NCBI GenBank assembly: GCA_964649725.1
Contig: CAZYTM010000001.1
Location: forward strand, 558,001 to 622,000
Direction of reading: 5' to 3'
DNA: 64,000 nt
DNA from: CAZYTM01 sp964649725
GTDB lineage: Bacteria; Desulfobacterota; Desulfuromonadia; Geobacterales; Geobacteraceae
The notes beneath the pieces were generated by a model, which saw nothing but the letters and a program-made list of their open reading frames with translations, was not told where the DNA came from and did no database searches. The position numbers were made by a program, and so were the translations under genes. Shown in pieces: positions 37,842-47,674 of the stretch (the stretch's first letter is position 1; the number at the start of each line of letters is the position of its first letter).

Positions 37842-38858
37842 ATGACAGACAGAGAAAAGGCGATTGACCTGGCGTTAAGCCAGATTGAGAAACAGTTCGG
37901 CAAGGGTGCCATCATGCGGTTAGGGAATGATGAGCCGCTCCCGGATATTGCGGCGATTCCGACCGGTTCGATGTCGCTCGACCTGGCGCTGGGGGTCGGT
38001 GGCGTCCCCCGCGGCCGAGTGGTCGAAATCTTCGGCCCAGAGTCGTCAGGCAAAACGACCCTGGCGCTCCATATTGTAGCAGAGGCACAGAAGCTTGGCG
38101 GTATCGCTGCTTTTGTCGATGCCGAACATGCCCTGGATATAGGTTATGCCCGTAAACTGGGGGTGAAGACCGATGATCTGCTGGTTTCTCAGCCGGATAC
38201 CGGTGAACAGGCCCTGGAAATAGCTGAGACACTGGTCCGGAGCGGAGCTATTGATGTACTGGTGGTCGATTCGGTCGCAGCGCTCGTACCGAAAGCCGAG
38301 ATCGAAGGTGACATGGGCGACTCGCACATGGGGTTGCAGGCGCGGCTGATGTCCCAGGCCCTACGCAAACTGACCGGCATCATCAGCAAATCAAACTGCT
38401 GTGTCATCTTCATAAACCAGATAAGGATGAAGATCGGCGTCATGTTTGGCAATCCTGAGACGACCACTGGCGGTAATGCCTTGAAGTTTTATGCATCGGT
38501 ACGGATGGATATCAGGAAGATAGCATCCCTGAAACAGGGTAACGATGTCATCGGCTCCCGTACCAAGGTCAAGGTGGTGAAGAACAAGGTCGCTCCCCCT
38601 TTCAAGGAGGTGGAATTCGATATCCTTTATGGCGAGGGGATTTCCCGCGAGGGGGATCTGCTCGATCTGGCAGTAGAGCGGGGTATTGTCGACAAAAGTG
38701 GCGCCTGGTTCTCGGTTGGGAAGGAAAGAATCGGGCAGGGGCGGGAGAATTCCCGTATCTATCTGAAGGAACACCCGGAGATGTGTGCCGAAATCCAGGC
38801 CAAGCTGCAGGCTGAACATGATTCGGTCAAGGCTCCGGCAACAACGAAAAAGGGTTAA
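37842..38858 (+). CDS. recA: Recombinase RecA
   Basis: 338 aa, full length. Walker A is GPESSGKTTL (about residue 66); IGVMFGNPETTTGGNALKFY and the MGLQARLMSQALRKL region are RecA hallmarks. AGGAGG lies upstream of the ATG at 37842. The 228-base upstream gap has an inverted repeat GGTTG/CAACC (37686-37707), but its spacing does not match the Geobacter LexA box I know (GGTT-N2-C-N4-G-N3-ACC), so SOS control is not shown. pilT follows after 3 bases. Confidence 0.98.
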   Translation: MTDREKAIDLALSQIEKQFGKGAIMRLGNDEPLPDIAAIPTGSMSLDLALGVGGVPRGRVVEIFGPESSGKTTLALHIVAEAQKLGGIAAFVDAEHALDIGYARKLGVKTDDLLVSQPDTGEQALEIAETLVRSGAIDVLVVDSVAALVPKAEIEGDMGDSHMGLQARLMSQALRKLTGIISKSNCCVIFINQIRMKIGVMFGNPETTTGGNALKFYASVRMDIRKIASLKQGNDVIGSRTKVKVVKNKVAPPFKEVEFDILYGEGISREGDLLDLAVERGIVDKSGAWFSVGKERIGQGRENSRIYLKEHPEMCAEIQAKLQAEHDSVKAPATTKKG

Positions 38859-38861
38859 TCT

Positions 38862-40013
38862 ATGGAACTGAACGAGATGCTCACCATAGCTGTCAAGGCG
38901 AAAGGTTCGGACATCCATATCAAAACCGGCCTCCCCCCCATTGTTCGTATCGACGGCAAGCTGCGGCCGATCCCGAATGCTCCGCGCCTATCACCGGAAA
39001 TAGTGGCAGAGATGGCGCATGGGATAATGAACGACCGGCAAAGACGGCAATATGAAGAGAATTATGAGTGCGATCTCGCCTATGGCGTACCCGGTCTGGG
39101 GCGTTTCCGGGTCAGCGTCTATGCCCAGCGTGGCACCATAGCAATGGTCTTTCGTGCTATTCCGTTCGGCATACCCTCCATCGACAATCTCAATCTGCCG
39201 TTGGTCCTGAAGAAACTTGCCCTGGAAGAACGAGGCCTTGTCCTGGTGACCGGCACCACCGGAAGCGGTAAATCGACCACCCTCGCTTCGATGATCGACT
39301 ATATCAACGAGCAGCGTACCTGCAATATAATCACCATTGAAGATCCGGTGGAATATCTGCACAAGGATAAAAAGAGCATTATCAGCCAGCGGGAAGTAGG
39401 ATTTGACACGCTCTCCTTCAGTAATGCCCTGAAGGGAGCTTTACGGCAGGACCCGGATGTAATCCTGGTAGGCGAGATGCGTGACTACGAGACTATAGAA
39501 ACGGCGATGACTGCAGCAGAGACCGGTCATCTGGTCATGTCGACACTCCACACCCTTGATGCTTCCGAGACGGTGAACCGGATCATTTCCGTCTTCCCCC
39601 CATATCATCAGCGGCAGGTGCGGATGCAGCTTTCGGGGGTCATCAAGGGGGTCATATCGCAGCGGCTGGTACCCCGTGCCGATGGCAAGGGGCGGGTTCC
39701 GGCGGTCGAGGTTATGATCGGTACTGCCCGTATCCGTGAATGTATAGATGACAAGGAAAAGACCAAGCAGATCCCTGAAGCTATTGCACAAGGGGTAGTT
39801 TCATACGGGATGCAGTCCTTTGACCAGTCGCTGATGCAGCTTTATACGAAAAAGCTGGTATCCTACGAAGAGGCGCTCAGGCAGTCAAGCAATCCTGACG
39901 ATTTCGCCCTCAAGGTTTCAGGCATATCATCGACTTCCAACTCCACTTGGGACGAGTTTACCAAGGGAGAGGGGTCTGACGAAGGGGAGAAGGTGCCAGT
40001 AGAGAAGTTCTGA
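38862..40013 (+). CDS. pilT: Type IV pilus retraction ATPase PilT
   Basis: 383 aa hexameric ATPase that powers pilus retraction at the inner membrane. Walker A GTTGSGKSTTL, Asp box IITIEDPVEYLH, Walker B RQDPDVILVGEMRD and His box TGHLVMSTLHT are all intact. It is closer to PilT than PilB because it lacks the long N-terminal domain and zinc site. AGGG lies 7 nt upstream of the ATG. It sits between recA and recX, 3 and 1 bases from each, an arrangement likely to couple its expression to recA transcription. Confidence 0.95.
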   Translation: MELNEMLTIAVKAKGSDIHIKTGLPPIVRIDGKLRPIPNAPRLSPEIVAEMAHGIMNDRQRRQYEENYECDLAYGVPGLGRFRVSVYAQRGTIAMVFRAIPFGIPSIDNLNLPLVLKKLALEERGLVLVTGTTGSGKSTTLASMIDYINEQRTCNIITIEDPVEYLHKDKKSIISQREVGFDTLSFSNALKGALRQDPDVILVGEMRDYETIETAMTAAETGHLVMSTLHTLDASETVNRIISVFPPYHQRQVRMQLSGVIKGVISQRLVPRADGKGRVPAVEVMIGTARIRECIDDKEKTKQIPEAIAQGVVSYGMQSFDQSLMQLYTKKLVSYEEALRQSSNPDDFALKVSGISSTSNSTWDEFTKGEGSDEGEKVPVEKF

Positions 40014-40014
40014 T

Positions 40015-40488
40015 ATGGATGAGACCAGCAAGGTAAAGCAGGCGGCACTCCGTTATCTGGCCAGGCGTGATCACTCAGTTGCAGAATTACAGCGTAAATT
40101 GTTAGCCAGAGGGTTCTCCCATCTCTGCGTGACAGCAGTAATGGAGCACTTTATCACGGCTGGTTATCTGGATGACGAAAGATTTGCCAGGAATTGGGCA
40201 GAATCAAGCCTGCGCAACGGTAAGGGGTGCGGAGCCAGACTTCGGGACGACCTGCGCCGCCGCGGCATCACTGTTGCGATCATCGAAAATACTTTACGTG
40301 ATGTTGCTGCAGATTATGATGAACTGACATTTGCCAAGGCAATATTGACAAAGAAATTCTCGCATAGACGGTCGGATGTTCCTGATGACCGGGAGAAACG
40401 GAGAATGGCTGCCTATCTCCAGCGCCGGGGGGTCTCCGGAGGGGTAATCTGGCAGCTTATCCATTGCTGCCCGGTGGGCGAAGAATAG
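40015..40488 (+). CDS. recX: RecA regulator RecX
   Basis: 157 aa, typical size. Three-helix repeats include RYLARRDHSVAELQRKLLAR and GYLDDERFARNWAESSLRNG, which are RecX signatures. RecX binds the RecA filament and limits its activity. It starts one base after pilT, so recA-pilT-recX is almost certainly one transcript. Confidence 0.92.
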   Translation: MDETSKVKQAALRYLARRDHSVAELQRKLLARGFSHLCVTAVMEHFITAGYLDDERFARNWAESSLRNGKGCGARLRDDLRRRGITVAIIENTLRDVAADYDELTFAKAILTKKFSHRRSDVPDDREKRRMAAYLQRRGVSGGVIWQLIHCCPVGEE

Positions 40489-40526
40489 TAGCGTAGTAAA
40501 GCAGAACTGATGGCATAGATATTTCC

Positions 40527-40551
40527 AACGGGTTGCTGTAGCAACCCGTTT
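40527..40551 (+). terminator. Hairpin between recX and alaS
   Basis: AACGGGTTGCT and AGCAACCCGTT pair perfectly around a 2-base loop, followed by TCATCACTTT. Probably the terminator of recA-pilT-recX, although the T-run is weak; it ends 26 bases before alaS. Confidence 0.6.
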
Positions 40552-40576
40552 CATCACTTTAATTGCAGAGGTTGTC

Positions 40577-43207
40577 ATGACAGGGAAAGAAATCCGGGCA
40601 CTGTTTCTCAAATACTTTCAGGAGCGGGGACATACTGTCGTCTCAAGTTCAGGGTTGATACCGAAGAACGACCCGACCCTTCTCTTTGCCAATGCCGGCA
40701 TGAACCAGTTCAAAGACTGTTTCCTCGGTCTGGAAAAACGTGATTATGTAAGGGCTGCCAGCTCCCAGAAGTGTGTCCGTGCCGGTGGCAAGCATAACGA
40801 CCTGGAACAGGTTGGGCGGACAGCGCGCCATCATACCTTTTTCGAGATGCTCGGCAATTTCTCCTTTGGCGATTACTTCAAGAAGGAAGCGATAGCTTTT
40901 GCCTGGGAATTCCTGACCAAGGAACTCGGCCTGGACAAGAACCGTCTCTATGTGACGGTCTTTCAGGACGACGACGAAGCGGCTGATATCTGGCACATGC
41001 AGGAGGGGGTGCCGCGGGAGCGGATCTATCGCTTCGATGAGAAGGACAATTTCTGGGCCATGGGGGATACCGGTCCCTGCGGCCCCTGTACCGAGATATT
41101 CTGGGACCATGGCCCTGGTATCGGCTGCGGCCGGCCGGAATGTGCCGTAGGCTGCGACTGTGACCGCTATATGGAGATATGGAACAATGTCTTCATGCAG
41201 TTCAATCGCAACGATCAGGGTGTTCTGACCCCTTTGCCGAAGCCATCGGTCGATACCGGTATGGGGCTGGAGCGGATCGCCTGCGTACTGCAGGGGGTCA
41301 CCTCCAACTATGACACCGACCTGCTTCTTGGGGTGATAAATTACGTGGCACAGGTTTCAGGAAAATCCTACGGTGCCGACGTCAAGGATGATGTGTCGAT
41401 GCGGGTCATTGCCGACCATGCCCGTGCCACTACCTTTCTGATCAGCGACGGGGTCCTTCCCAGCAATGAAGGGCGCGGTTACGTACTGCGCCGTATCATG
41501 CGCCGGGCTGCCCGCCATGCCAAGATGCTCGGTTTTGCCGAGCCACTGCTCTACCGGACCGTTGATGCGGTCATCGCAATGATGGGGGATGCTTACCCGG
41601 AACTGCTGGAGCGGGAAGATTATGTCAAGAAGGTGATCCTGGCCGAGGAGGAGCGTTTTGCCGAGACCCTGGACAATGGTCTGCGGTTGCTCAATGAGGC
41701 AGTGGCCGGGCTGAAGAAGAGTGGCAGCAGCGTAATCCCTGGCGAAACTCTCTTCCGGCTCTATGATACCTACGGCTTCCCCATCGACCTTACTGCGGAC
41801 ATCGTTGAAAACGAAGGGTTCACGGTCGACGAGGCAGGCTTTCATGCCTGCATGGAGCGGCAGCGTGAACAGGCCCGGGAGCACTGGAAAGGTTCTGGTG
41901 AAGAGGGGGTGGCAGAGATATTCAAGACCCTCTATGGCCAAGGGGTCAGGAGCCGTTTTGTCGGCTACGACGAGCAGTCCAGCTACTCGGTCATCACCGT
42001 GCTGTTGCGGGGTGGAGTCCAGGTAAGCGAGGCCAGGGCCGGTGACGAGGTGGAGATTATTACTGAAACAACCCCCTTCTACGGGGAATCGGGTGGTCAG
42101 GCCGGCGATTCCGGCACCATATCCACCGGTGGCGCCCATCTGGAGGTACTCGCTACAACCAGGCCGCTAACCGAGCTGATTGTCCACCGCGCCCTGGTCA
42201 AGGAGGGTGTGGTTCGGACCGGCGAGGCGGTTGACCTGAAGGTCGGATTGGCACCGCGGAGAGCTACTGCCCGCAACCATACCGCCACCCATCTGCTCCA
42301 GTCTGCCCTGCGACAGGTGCTTGGGGGGCATGTCCAGCAGGCAGGCTCGCTGGTCTCGCCAGATCGGCTCCGCTTCGACTTTACCCATTTTTCCGCCATG
42401 ACCAGTGAAGAGATACTTCGGGTGGAAGAACTGGTCAATGCCTACGTGATGGAGAACAGCGCTGTCCATGCCCAGGAGATGTCGGTCGATCAGGCGATGG
42501 AGAGTGGTGCCACAGCACTGTTCGGAGAAAAATATGGTGACCGGGTCAGGGTAGTCAAGGTTGGTGAAGTTAGCAGCGAACTGTGTGGGGGCACTCATGT
42601 CAGGGCCTCTGGTGATATCGGTTTTTTCAAGATGGTCACTGAAACAGGTATAGCAGCCGGAGTGCGGCGTATCGAGGCGCTCACCGGCAGCGGTGCCCTC
42701 CGCTACACCCAGTCGCTTGAGGAAGAACAGCGCAAGATCGTGCATCTGGTCAAAGCCGAAGGGAGCGATCCGGTGGAGAAGCTGGAGCGTCTTCTGCAGC
42801 GGCAGAAAGAACTGCAACGGGAGGTTGAGTCGTTGCAGGGGAAACTGGCAGCGACCCGGTCGGCAGACCTGCTGGCCGGCGTTCAGGAGGTTGCCGGGGT
42901 GAAGCTGCTTGCCTGCCGGGTGGAGAGTGCAGATCCGAAGGGGTTACGGGAGCTATCCGACACCCTTAAGGAGCGGCTCGGCTCGGGGATTATCGTCCTC
43001 GGTGCAGCCCAGGGTGACAAGGCTGCCCTGCTGGTGGCAGTCACCAGCGATCTTACTTCGCGTTTCCAGGCCGGAGCCATCATCAAACAGCTGGCACCGC
43101 TGATCGGTGGCAGCGGCGGCGGCAAGCCGGAACTGGCCCAGGCAGGAGGAAGTCAGCCAGAGCAGTTGGATCATGCACTTCAGGAAGTCTATGCTATACT
43201 GAAATGA
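40577..43207 (+). CDS. alaS: Alanyl-tRNA synthetase
   Basis: 876 aa, full length. Class II aminoacylation domain at the N-terminus (FLKYFQERGHTVVSSSGLIP, FANAGMNQFKD, HHTFFEMLGNFSFGDYFK). The editing domain carries HTATHLLQSALR, and the zinc and editing Cys/His lie in ELCGGTHV. A coiled-coil and C-Ala domain close the protein. GAGG precedes the ATG by 5 nt. Confidence 0.98.
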   Translation: MTGKEIRALFLKYFQERGHTVVSSSGLIPKNDPTLLFANAGMNQFKDCFLGLEKRDYVRAASSQKCVRAGGKHNDLEQVGRTARHHTFFEMLGNFSFGDYFKKEAIAFAWEFLTKELGLDKNRLYVTVFQDDDEAADIWHMQEGVPRERIYRFDEKDNFWAMGDTGPCGPCTEIFWDHGPGIGCGRPECAVGCDCDRYMEIWNNVFMQFNRNDQGVLTPLPKPSVDTGMGLERIACVLQGVTSNYDTDLLLGVINYVAQVSGKSYGADVKDDVSMRVIADHARATTFLISDGVLPSNEGRGYVLRRIMRRAARHAKMLGFAEPLLYRTVDAVIAMMGDAYPELLEREDYVKKVILAEEERFAETLDNGLRLLNEAVAGLKKSGSSVIPGETLFRLYDTYGFPIDLTADIVENEGFTVDEAGFHACMERQREQAREHWKGSGEEGVAEIFKTLYGQGVRSRFVGYDEQSSYSVITVLLRGGVQVSEARAGDEVEIITETTPFYGESGGQAGDSGTISTGGAHLEVLATTRPLTELIVHRALVKEGVVRTGEAVDLKVGLAPRRATARNHTATHLLQSALRQVLGGHVQQAGSLVSPDRLRFDFTHFSAMTSEEILRVEELVNAYVMENSAVHAQEMSVDQAMESGATALFGEKYGDRVRVVKVGEVSSELCGGTHVRASGDIGFFKMVTETGIAAGVRRIEALTGSGALRYTQSLEEEQRKIVHLVKAEGSDPVEKLERLLQRQKELQREVESLQGKLAATRSADLLAGVQEVAGVKLLACRVESADPKGLRELSDTLKERLGSGIIVLGAAQGDKAALLVAVTSDLTSRFQAGAIIKQLAPLIGGSGGGKPELAQAGGSQPEQLDHALQEVYAILK

Positions 43208-43278
43208 AATTGGTCGCACCAGGACGAAGCAGAGCGACTGGTTATTTTGCTGCCAGGGGAAGAAGCTAGGCTCAAGTT

Positions 43279-44379
43279 ATGGAATTTGCCGGTGAGCAGA
43301 ATAGCAAAACGATCCTGATCGTCGATGACGAAGCGATAATCCGTGACCTCTGCAGCAAGGCCCTGAAAAACTATCGGGTCCTGGAGGCTGGCAATGGCGA
43401 GGAGGCGCTGCGGATTTTCGAACAGGGGGGGATTGATGTCATCCTGACCGATGTCATGATGCCGAAAATGGGGGGGATTGAACTCCTCTACCGGCTCAAA
43501 GAGCTCGAGCCGACCCTGGTGGTCATTGTCATGACCGGTTTTGCGGAAAAAGATGTGATCCTCAATGCCTTGAAGGCTGACGCCGATGACTTTATCACCA
43601 AACCTCTCAACCTGTTGCAACTGAAAACCGCAGTCGACAAGGCGCTGGTCAAAAAAGCGCTCAAGGAAGAGATTGCCAATCTGAAGAACCTCGACCGGAT
43701 GAAGACCAACTTCCTGTCGTTGGTCTCGCATAAGTTCCGTACCCCGATCACCGCGATCTCGCTCTTTTTACAAAACCTGGCCAGTGGCGTCTACGACCCA
43801 GATGATCAGTCGAGCCGGGAGAATCTGCAGCTGATCTACCAGGAGGCCTGTTATCTGGAGCAGCTGGTGGCAGAACTGCTTGCTTTCAGCAAGGTGATGG
43901 ACAGTGGTGAGCTGAAGCTGGAACCATGCAATCTGAGCAGTCTGGTCGGGGATGAATTGACCGCTTCGCCGGAAGCGGCCAAGAAGCCGGGAGTGAAGGT
44001 GAGCAACAATATGGAGCCGCTCCCTCCGGTGGCAGCAGACCGGGTCAAACTCGCCTTTGTCATCAGGCAAGTGATCGACAACGCCTACAAATTCTCCCAT
44101 GAAAATGGTAATGTCACTATCACTCTGAAGCAGCAGGGCGCTACAGCGGTATTGATGGTCGCTGATGAAGGGATCGGCATTGCCAAGGAAGACCAGCCAA
44201 AGATATTCGAAAAATTTTACCAGGTCGATTCGGCCAACACCGGCCAGATCAGAGGTTTTGGCCTCGGCCTATATTATGCCCGCGAGTTTGTCAAGCTGCA
44301 TGGCGGCACCATAACTGTCGACAGCCAGCCGGGGCAGGGATCGCTGGTGACTATCACTCTGCCGCTGGCTGACCTTTAA
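43279..44379 (+). CDS. Receiver-histidine kinase hybrid
   Basis: 366 aa, soluble. N-terminal receiver domain (residues 8-120) with VDDE acid pair, phospho-acceptor Asp58 (LTDVMMP), the Thr in MTGFAE and Lys in TKP. It is followed by HisKA with His151 in a slightly unusual LVSHKFRTPI box and a HATPase domain (VIDNAYKF, DEGIGI, GFGLGLYY). The REC-first order suggests it acts downstream of another kinase. It sits 71 bases after alaS and before the arg cluster; no dedicated partner is adjacent. Confidence 0.9.
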   Translation: MEFAGEQNSKTILIVDDEAIIRDLCSKALKNYRVLEAGNGEEALRIFEQGGIDVILTDVMMPKMGGIELLYRLKELEPTLVVIVMTGFAEKDVILNALKADADDFITKPLNLLQLKTAVDKALVKKALKEEIANLKNLDRMKTNFLSLVSHKFRTPITAISLFLQNLASGVYDPDDQSSRENLQLIYQEACYLEQLVAELLAFSKVMDSGELKLEPCNLSSLVGDELTASPEAAKKPGVKVSNNMEPLPPVAADRVKLAFVIRQVIDNAYKFSHENGNVTITLKQQGATAVLMVADEGIGIAKEDQPKIFEKFYQVDSANTGQIRGFGLGLYYAREFVKLHGGTITVDSQPGQGSLVTITLPLADL

Positions 44380-44455
44380 ACTGTTTATTTATTCCTACCA
44401 ATAATAATTTCTCCCCTTAGGTCTTCCAGATTCATCGCTAACCCCTCTTTAAGGT

Positions 44456-44483
44456 TTGATTATTTCCATCTATCTGCTATAGT
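44456..44483 (+). promoter_or_regulatory. Candidate promoter of the arginine genes
   Basis: TTGATT at 44456-44461, a 16-base spacer and TATAGT at 44478-44483, 40 bases ahead of argB. Each box matches consensus at five of six positions. No clear ARG box was recognised next to it. Confidence 0.55.
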
Positions 44484-44522
44484 ACCCCTTTCAGCACGAC
44501 TCTACATGGCTGGAGCAGGCAG

Positions 44523-45401
44523 ATGCAGAAGTTGATCGATAAAGCTAACATCCTTATGGAGGCGCTCCCTTATATCCGGCGCTTCTCCGGCAAGACCATC
44601 GTCATCAAGTACGGCGGCCATGCCATGGCCGACGAGGCGTTGAAGGAGTCGTTCGCCCTTGATGTGATCCTCCTCAAGTCGCTCGGTATCAATCCTGTTA
44701 TCGTCCATGGCGGCGGCCCGCAGATCAATGAGACCCTCAAGCGGTACGGTATCGTCTCCGAATTCGTCAAGGGGATGCGGGTCACCGACGCTGCAACCAT
44801 GGCGGTGGTAGAGATGGTTCTGACCGGCCAGGTGAACAAAGAGGTGGTCGGCTACCTGAACCAGCATGGCGGCCGTGCTGTCGGTCTCTGCGGCAAGGAC
44901 GGCAACCTGCTCCTCTGTGAGAAGCTGCTGGAAGAGGTGAAGCAGGATGACGGGTCGATCGAACAGGTCGATATCGGCTTTGTCGGCAAGGTGGTCAAGG
45001 TGAACCAGGAGCTGATCCAGACCCTCGAGCATGGCAAGTTCATCCCGGTCATCGCTCCGGTCGGGGTCGGGGCGCAGGGGGAGAGCTACAACATCAATGC
45101 CGACCTGGTGGCCGGAAAGGTTGCCGGTGCGCTCAGGGCGGAGAAACTGATCCTCCTCACCGACGTGGCCGGAGTCAAGGATCAGGAGGGTAACCTGCTG
45201 ACCAGCATCGAGCTGGCGCAGGTGCCGGTGTATATCGATAACGGGACCATCACCGGTGGTATGATCCCGAAGCTGAACTGCTGCGTCGATGCCATCGATG
45301 AAGGGGTGAAGAAGGCCCATATCGTTGACGGCCGGGTACTGCATGCGGTATTACTGGAAATCTTTACCGACGTGGGAGTAGGAACGGAGATACGAGCTTG
45401 A
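44523..45401 (+). CDS. argB: Acetylglutamate kinase
   Basis: 292 aa. Phosphorylates N-acetylglutamate, the second arginine step. KTIVIKYGGHAMADE, VHGGGPQINETLKR, GLCGKDGNLL and AGGMIPKL-like TGGMIPKLNCC are family signatures. The N-terminal helix expected of arginine-inhibited hexameric forms is present. First gene of argBDF; its stop overlaps the TTG start of argD. Confidence 0.97.
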   Translation: MQKLIDKANILMEALPYIRRFSGKTIVIKYGGHAMADEALKESFALDVILLKSLGINPVIVHGGGPQINETLKRYGIVSEFVKGMRVTDAATMAVVEMVLTGQVNKEVVGYLNQHGGRAVGLCGKDGNLLLCEKLLEEVKQDDGSIEQVDIGFVGKVVKVNQELIQTLEHGKFIPVIAPVGVGAQGESYNINADLVAGKVAGALRAEKLILLTDVAGVKDQEGNLLTSIELAQVPVYIDNGTITGGMIPKLNCCVDAIDEGVKKAHIVDGRVLHAVLLEIFTDVGVGTEIRA

Positions 45402-46594
45402 ATTCTGCGCAGTGGATCGAAAAAGCTGACAGATATATAATGAAGACCTATGGGCGATATCCGATAGTCCCGGTGCGGGGGGATGGGTGCCGGCTCTGGG
45501 ACGCGGACGGCAGGGAGTATCTTGATTTCCTCGCCGGCGTCGCGGTCAACAGCCTGGGACATTGCCACCCGAAGGTAGTTGCAGCGCTGCAGCAGCAGGC
45601 CGCGACCCTGATTCACTGCTCCAACTACTATCATATCCCGCAGCAGATCGAACTGGCCGAACTCCTCTGCAATCACTCCTTTGCCGACCAGGCTTTTTTC
45701 TGCAACTCCGGCGCCGAGGCGAATGAGGCGGCCATCAAGCTGGCCCGCAAATACAGCCGGGACAACTTCGGCACGGAGCGGTACGAGATCATCACTGCAG
45801 CAGATTCTTTCCATGGCCGGACCATGGCGACTGTCTCGGCAACCGGCCAGGAGAAGGTGCAGAAATTTTTCGACCCGCTGCTGCACGGTTTCCGCCATGT
45901 GCCGTTCAACGATGTGGCCGCCCTGGCGGCAGCGATCGGCCCACAGACCTGCGCCGTGATGCTGGAGCCGATCCAGGGGGAGGGTGGGGTCAATGTCCCG
46001 GCCCCCGACTATTTCCAGGCGGTGCGACAGCTCTGCGACGACAAGGGGCTCATCCTGATCTTTGACGAGGTCCAGGTCGGCATGGGACGGACCGGCAAAC
46101 TCTTTGCCTACGAGCACTTCGGTATCACCCCTGACATCATGACCCTGGCCAAGGCTTTGGCCGGCGGGGCGCCGATCGGTACCATGCTGGCCAAAGCGAA
46201 ATTTGCCAGCGCCTTCTCGCCAGGCACCCACGGCTCCACATTCGGCGGTAACCCGCTGGTGACCGCTGCTGCCCTGGCTGCAGTGCGGGTCATCCTGGAG
46301 GAGGGGATCCTCAACCGGACCGAGGAGATCGGCGAATATCTGCTCGGCGAACTGGAAAGCCTCAAGGGGAAGTACGCTTTTGTCAGCGAAGTGCGGGGGA
46401 TCGGGCTGATGATCGGCATGGTCCTTACGATCCCTGGCGGCGATATCGTCAAGAAGGGGCATGACCGCGGTCTGCTCCTCAATGTTACCCATGACACCGT
46501 GCTCCGCTTTGTCCCGCCACTGGTGGTGACCAAGCAGGAGATAGACCGGATGATAGTGATCCTCGACGGCATCCTGGCCGAGGTCGAGGTATAG
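45398..46594 (+). CDS. argD: Acetylornithine aminotransferase
   Basis: 398 aa, PLP-dependent class III transaminase converting N-acetylglutamate semialdehyde to acetylornithine. FLAGVAVNSLGHCHP, FCNSGAEANEAAIKLAR, IFDEVQVGMGRTGKL and LAKALAGGAPIG (PLP-binding Lys) are clear. The start is TTG overlapping the argB stop (TTGA) with GGAG about 8 nt upstream; the next in-frame ATG is in the IMKTYGRYP segment and would trim a conserved helix. Confidence 0.96.
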   Translation: MNSAQWIEKADRYIMKTYGRYPIVPVRGDGCRLWDADGREYLDFLAGVAVNSLGHCHPKVVAALQQQAATLIHCSNYYHIPQQIELAELLCNHSFADQAFFCNSGAEANEAAIKLARKYSRDNFGTERYEIITAADSFHGRTMATVSATGQEKVQKFFDPLLHGFRHVPFNDVAALAAAIGPQTCAVMLEPIQGEGGVNVPAPDYFQAVRQLCDDKGLILIFDEVQVGMGRTGKLFAYEHFGITPDIMTLAKALAGGAPIGTMLAKAKFASAFSPGTHGSTFGGNPLVTAAALAAVRVILEEGILNRTEEIGEYLLGELESLKGKYAFVSEVRGIGLMIGMVLTIPGGDIVKKGHDRGLLLNVTHDTVLRFVPPLVVTKQEIDRMIVILDGILAEVEV

Positions 46595-46602
46595 GAGGGG
46601 AG

Positions 46603-47514
46603 ATGGTGCGACATTTTCTGGCGCTGCGTGATTACAGTAAAGAGGAGCTGGATGGCCTCTTCAGCCTCACCCGCGACCTGAAGCAGAAGCAGAAGAGGCG
46701 AGAGGAACACCATCTGCTCAAGGGGAAGAGCGTGGCGCTCATCTTCGAGAAGGCCTCCACCCGGACCCGGGTCTCCTTCGAAGTCGGGGTCGGACAGTTG
46801 GGTGGGCAACCGCTCTTCATCTCCTCGGCCACTTCGCAGATGGGGCGGGGGGAGCCGATCAAGGATACCGCCCGGACCATCTCCCGCTACTGTGACGGGG
46901 TGATGATCCGTACCTATGGCCAGGAGATCGTCGAGGAGTTTGCCAGATTTTCGACCGTGCCGGTGATCAATGGCCTTACCGATCTCTGTCACCCCTGCCA
47001 GGTGATGGCTGACCTCTTTACTGTTATCGAGCACCGCGGCAGCTACGCCGGGCTGAAGTTCGCCTGGATCGGCGACGGTAACAACATGGCCAATACCTGG
47101 ATCGAGGCGGCAGCCATCTTCGGTTTCGAGCTGACCCTCGCCGTGCCGCCTGGGTATGAGCCGGACCGCAAGGTACTGGATTGGGCCGAGGCAAAGGCGC
47201 CAGGGAAGGTGGTTCTGTGCCACGACCCGGTTGTGGCGGCCAGGGACGCCGATGTCCTCAACACAGACGTCTGGGCCAGTATGGGTCAGGAGGCGGAGCA
47301 GCAGGCGAGGGTCAAGGCCTTTGCCGGCTTCCAGCTGAACGAGGCGCTTCTGGACGGTGCCAAGGGGAACTGCATGGTCCTCCACTGTCTCCCGGCCCAC
47401 CGTGGCGAGGAGATCAGCGACGATGTGATAGAAGGTCCGCATTCGGCGGTCTGGGATGAGGCGGAGAACAGGTTGCATGTGCAAAAAGCGATTATGGCCC
47501 ACTTAATAGTATAG
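46603..47514 (+). CDS. argF: Ornithine carbamoyltransferase
   Basis: 303 aa. Makes citrulline from ornithine and carbamoyl phosphate. Carbamoyl phosphate motif EKASTRTRVSFE, then HPCQVMADL and the ornithine-site HCLPAHRGEEI are intact. AGGAGGGGAG precedes the ATG, 8 bases after argD. Its stop codon lies within the 5' arm of the first structured intergenic repeat. Confidence 0.97.
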   Translation: MVRHFLALRDYSKEELDGLFSLTRDLKQKQKRREEHHLLKGKSVALIFEKASTRTRVSFEVGVGQLGGQPLFISSATSQMGRGEPIKDTARTISRYCDGVMIRTYGQEIVEEFARFSTVPVINGLTDLCHPCQVMADLFTVIEHRGSYAGLKFAWIGDGNNMANTWIEAAAIFGFELTLAVPPGYEPDRKVLDWAEAKAPGKVVLCHDPVVAARDADVLNTDVWASMGQEAEQQARVKAFAGFQLNEALLDGAKGNCMVLHCLPAHRGEEISDDVIEGPHSAVWDEAENRLHVQKAIMAHLIV

Positions 47515-47632
47515 AAACGGCCCTTTTCCGCAATATCTGCGTAAGTCTTCGGGGTTCCTTGTGCGGCGTAGCGCTGCTACGCCTCCGCGTCACCCCTCGA
47601 CAGCCTTGATCTTGCGAAAAATTGCTCGTTTC
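47514..47632 (+). repeat. Structured intergenic element, copy A (argF-argG)
   Basis: About 119 bases starting at the argF stop. Outer arms GAAACG (47514-47519) and CGTTTC (47627-47632); second arms CGCAATATC (47529-47537) and GATCTTGCG (47608-47616) with one mismatch; inner GGGGT/ACCCC; apical hairpin GGCGTAGC-GCT-GCTACGCC (47565-47583). A GCGAAAAA tract follows the second arm. Copies B-E lie behind other arg and dap genes. Confidence 0.8.
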
Positions 47633-47674
47633 CGATGAGAATACTTTTTGATTTCATGACAAAGGAGATAATAA

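Noticed and set aside
45182..46492. Long minus-strand frames opposite argD (also opposite argF, the nitrilase-like gene, dapA-dapB and dapL)
   Set aside because: High-GC codon bias produces long antisense frames opposite real genes; all overlap well-identified enzymes and have repetitive low-complexity translations.
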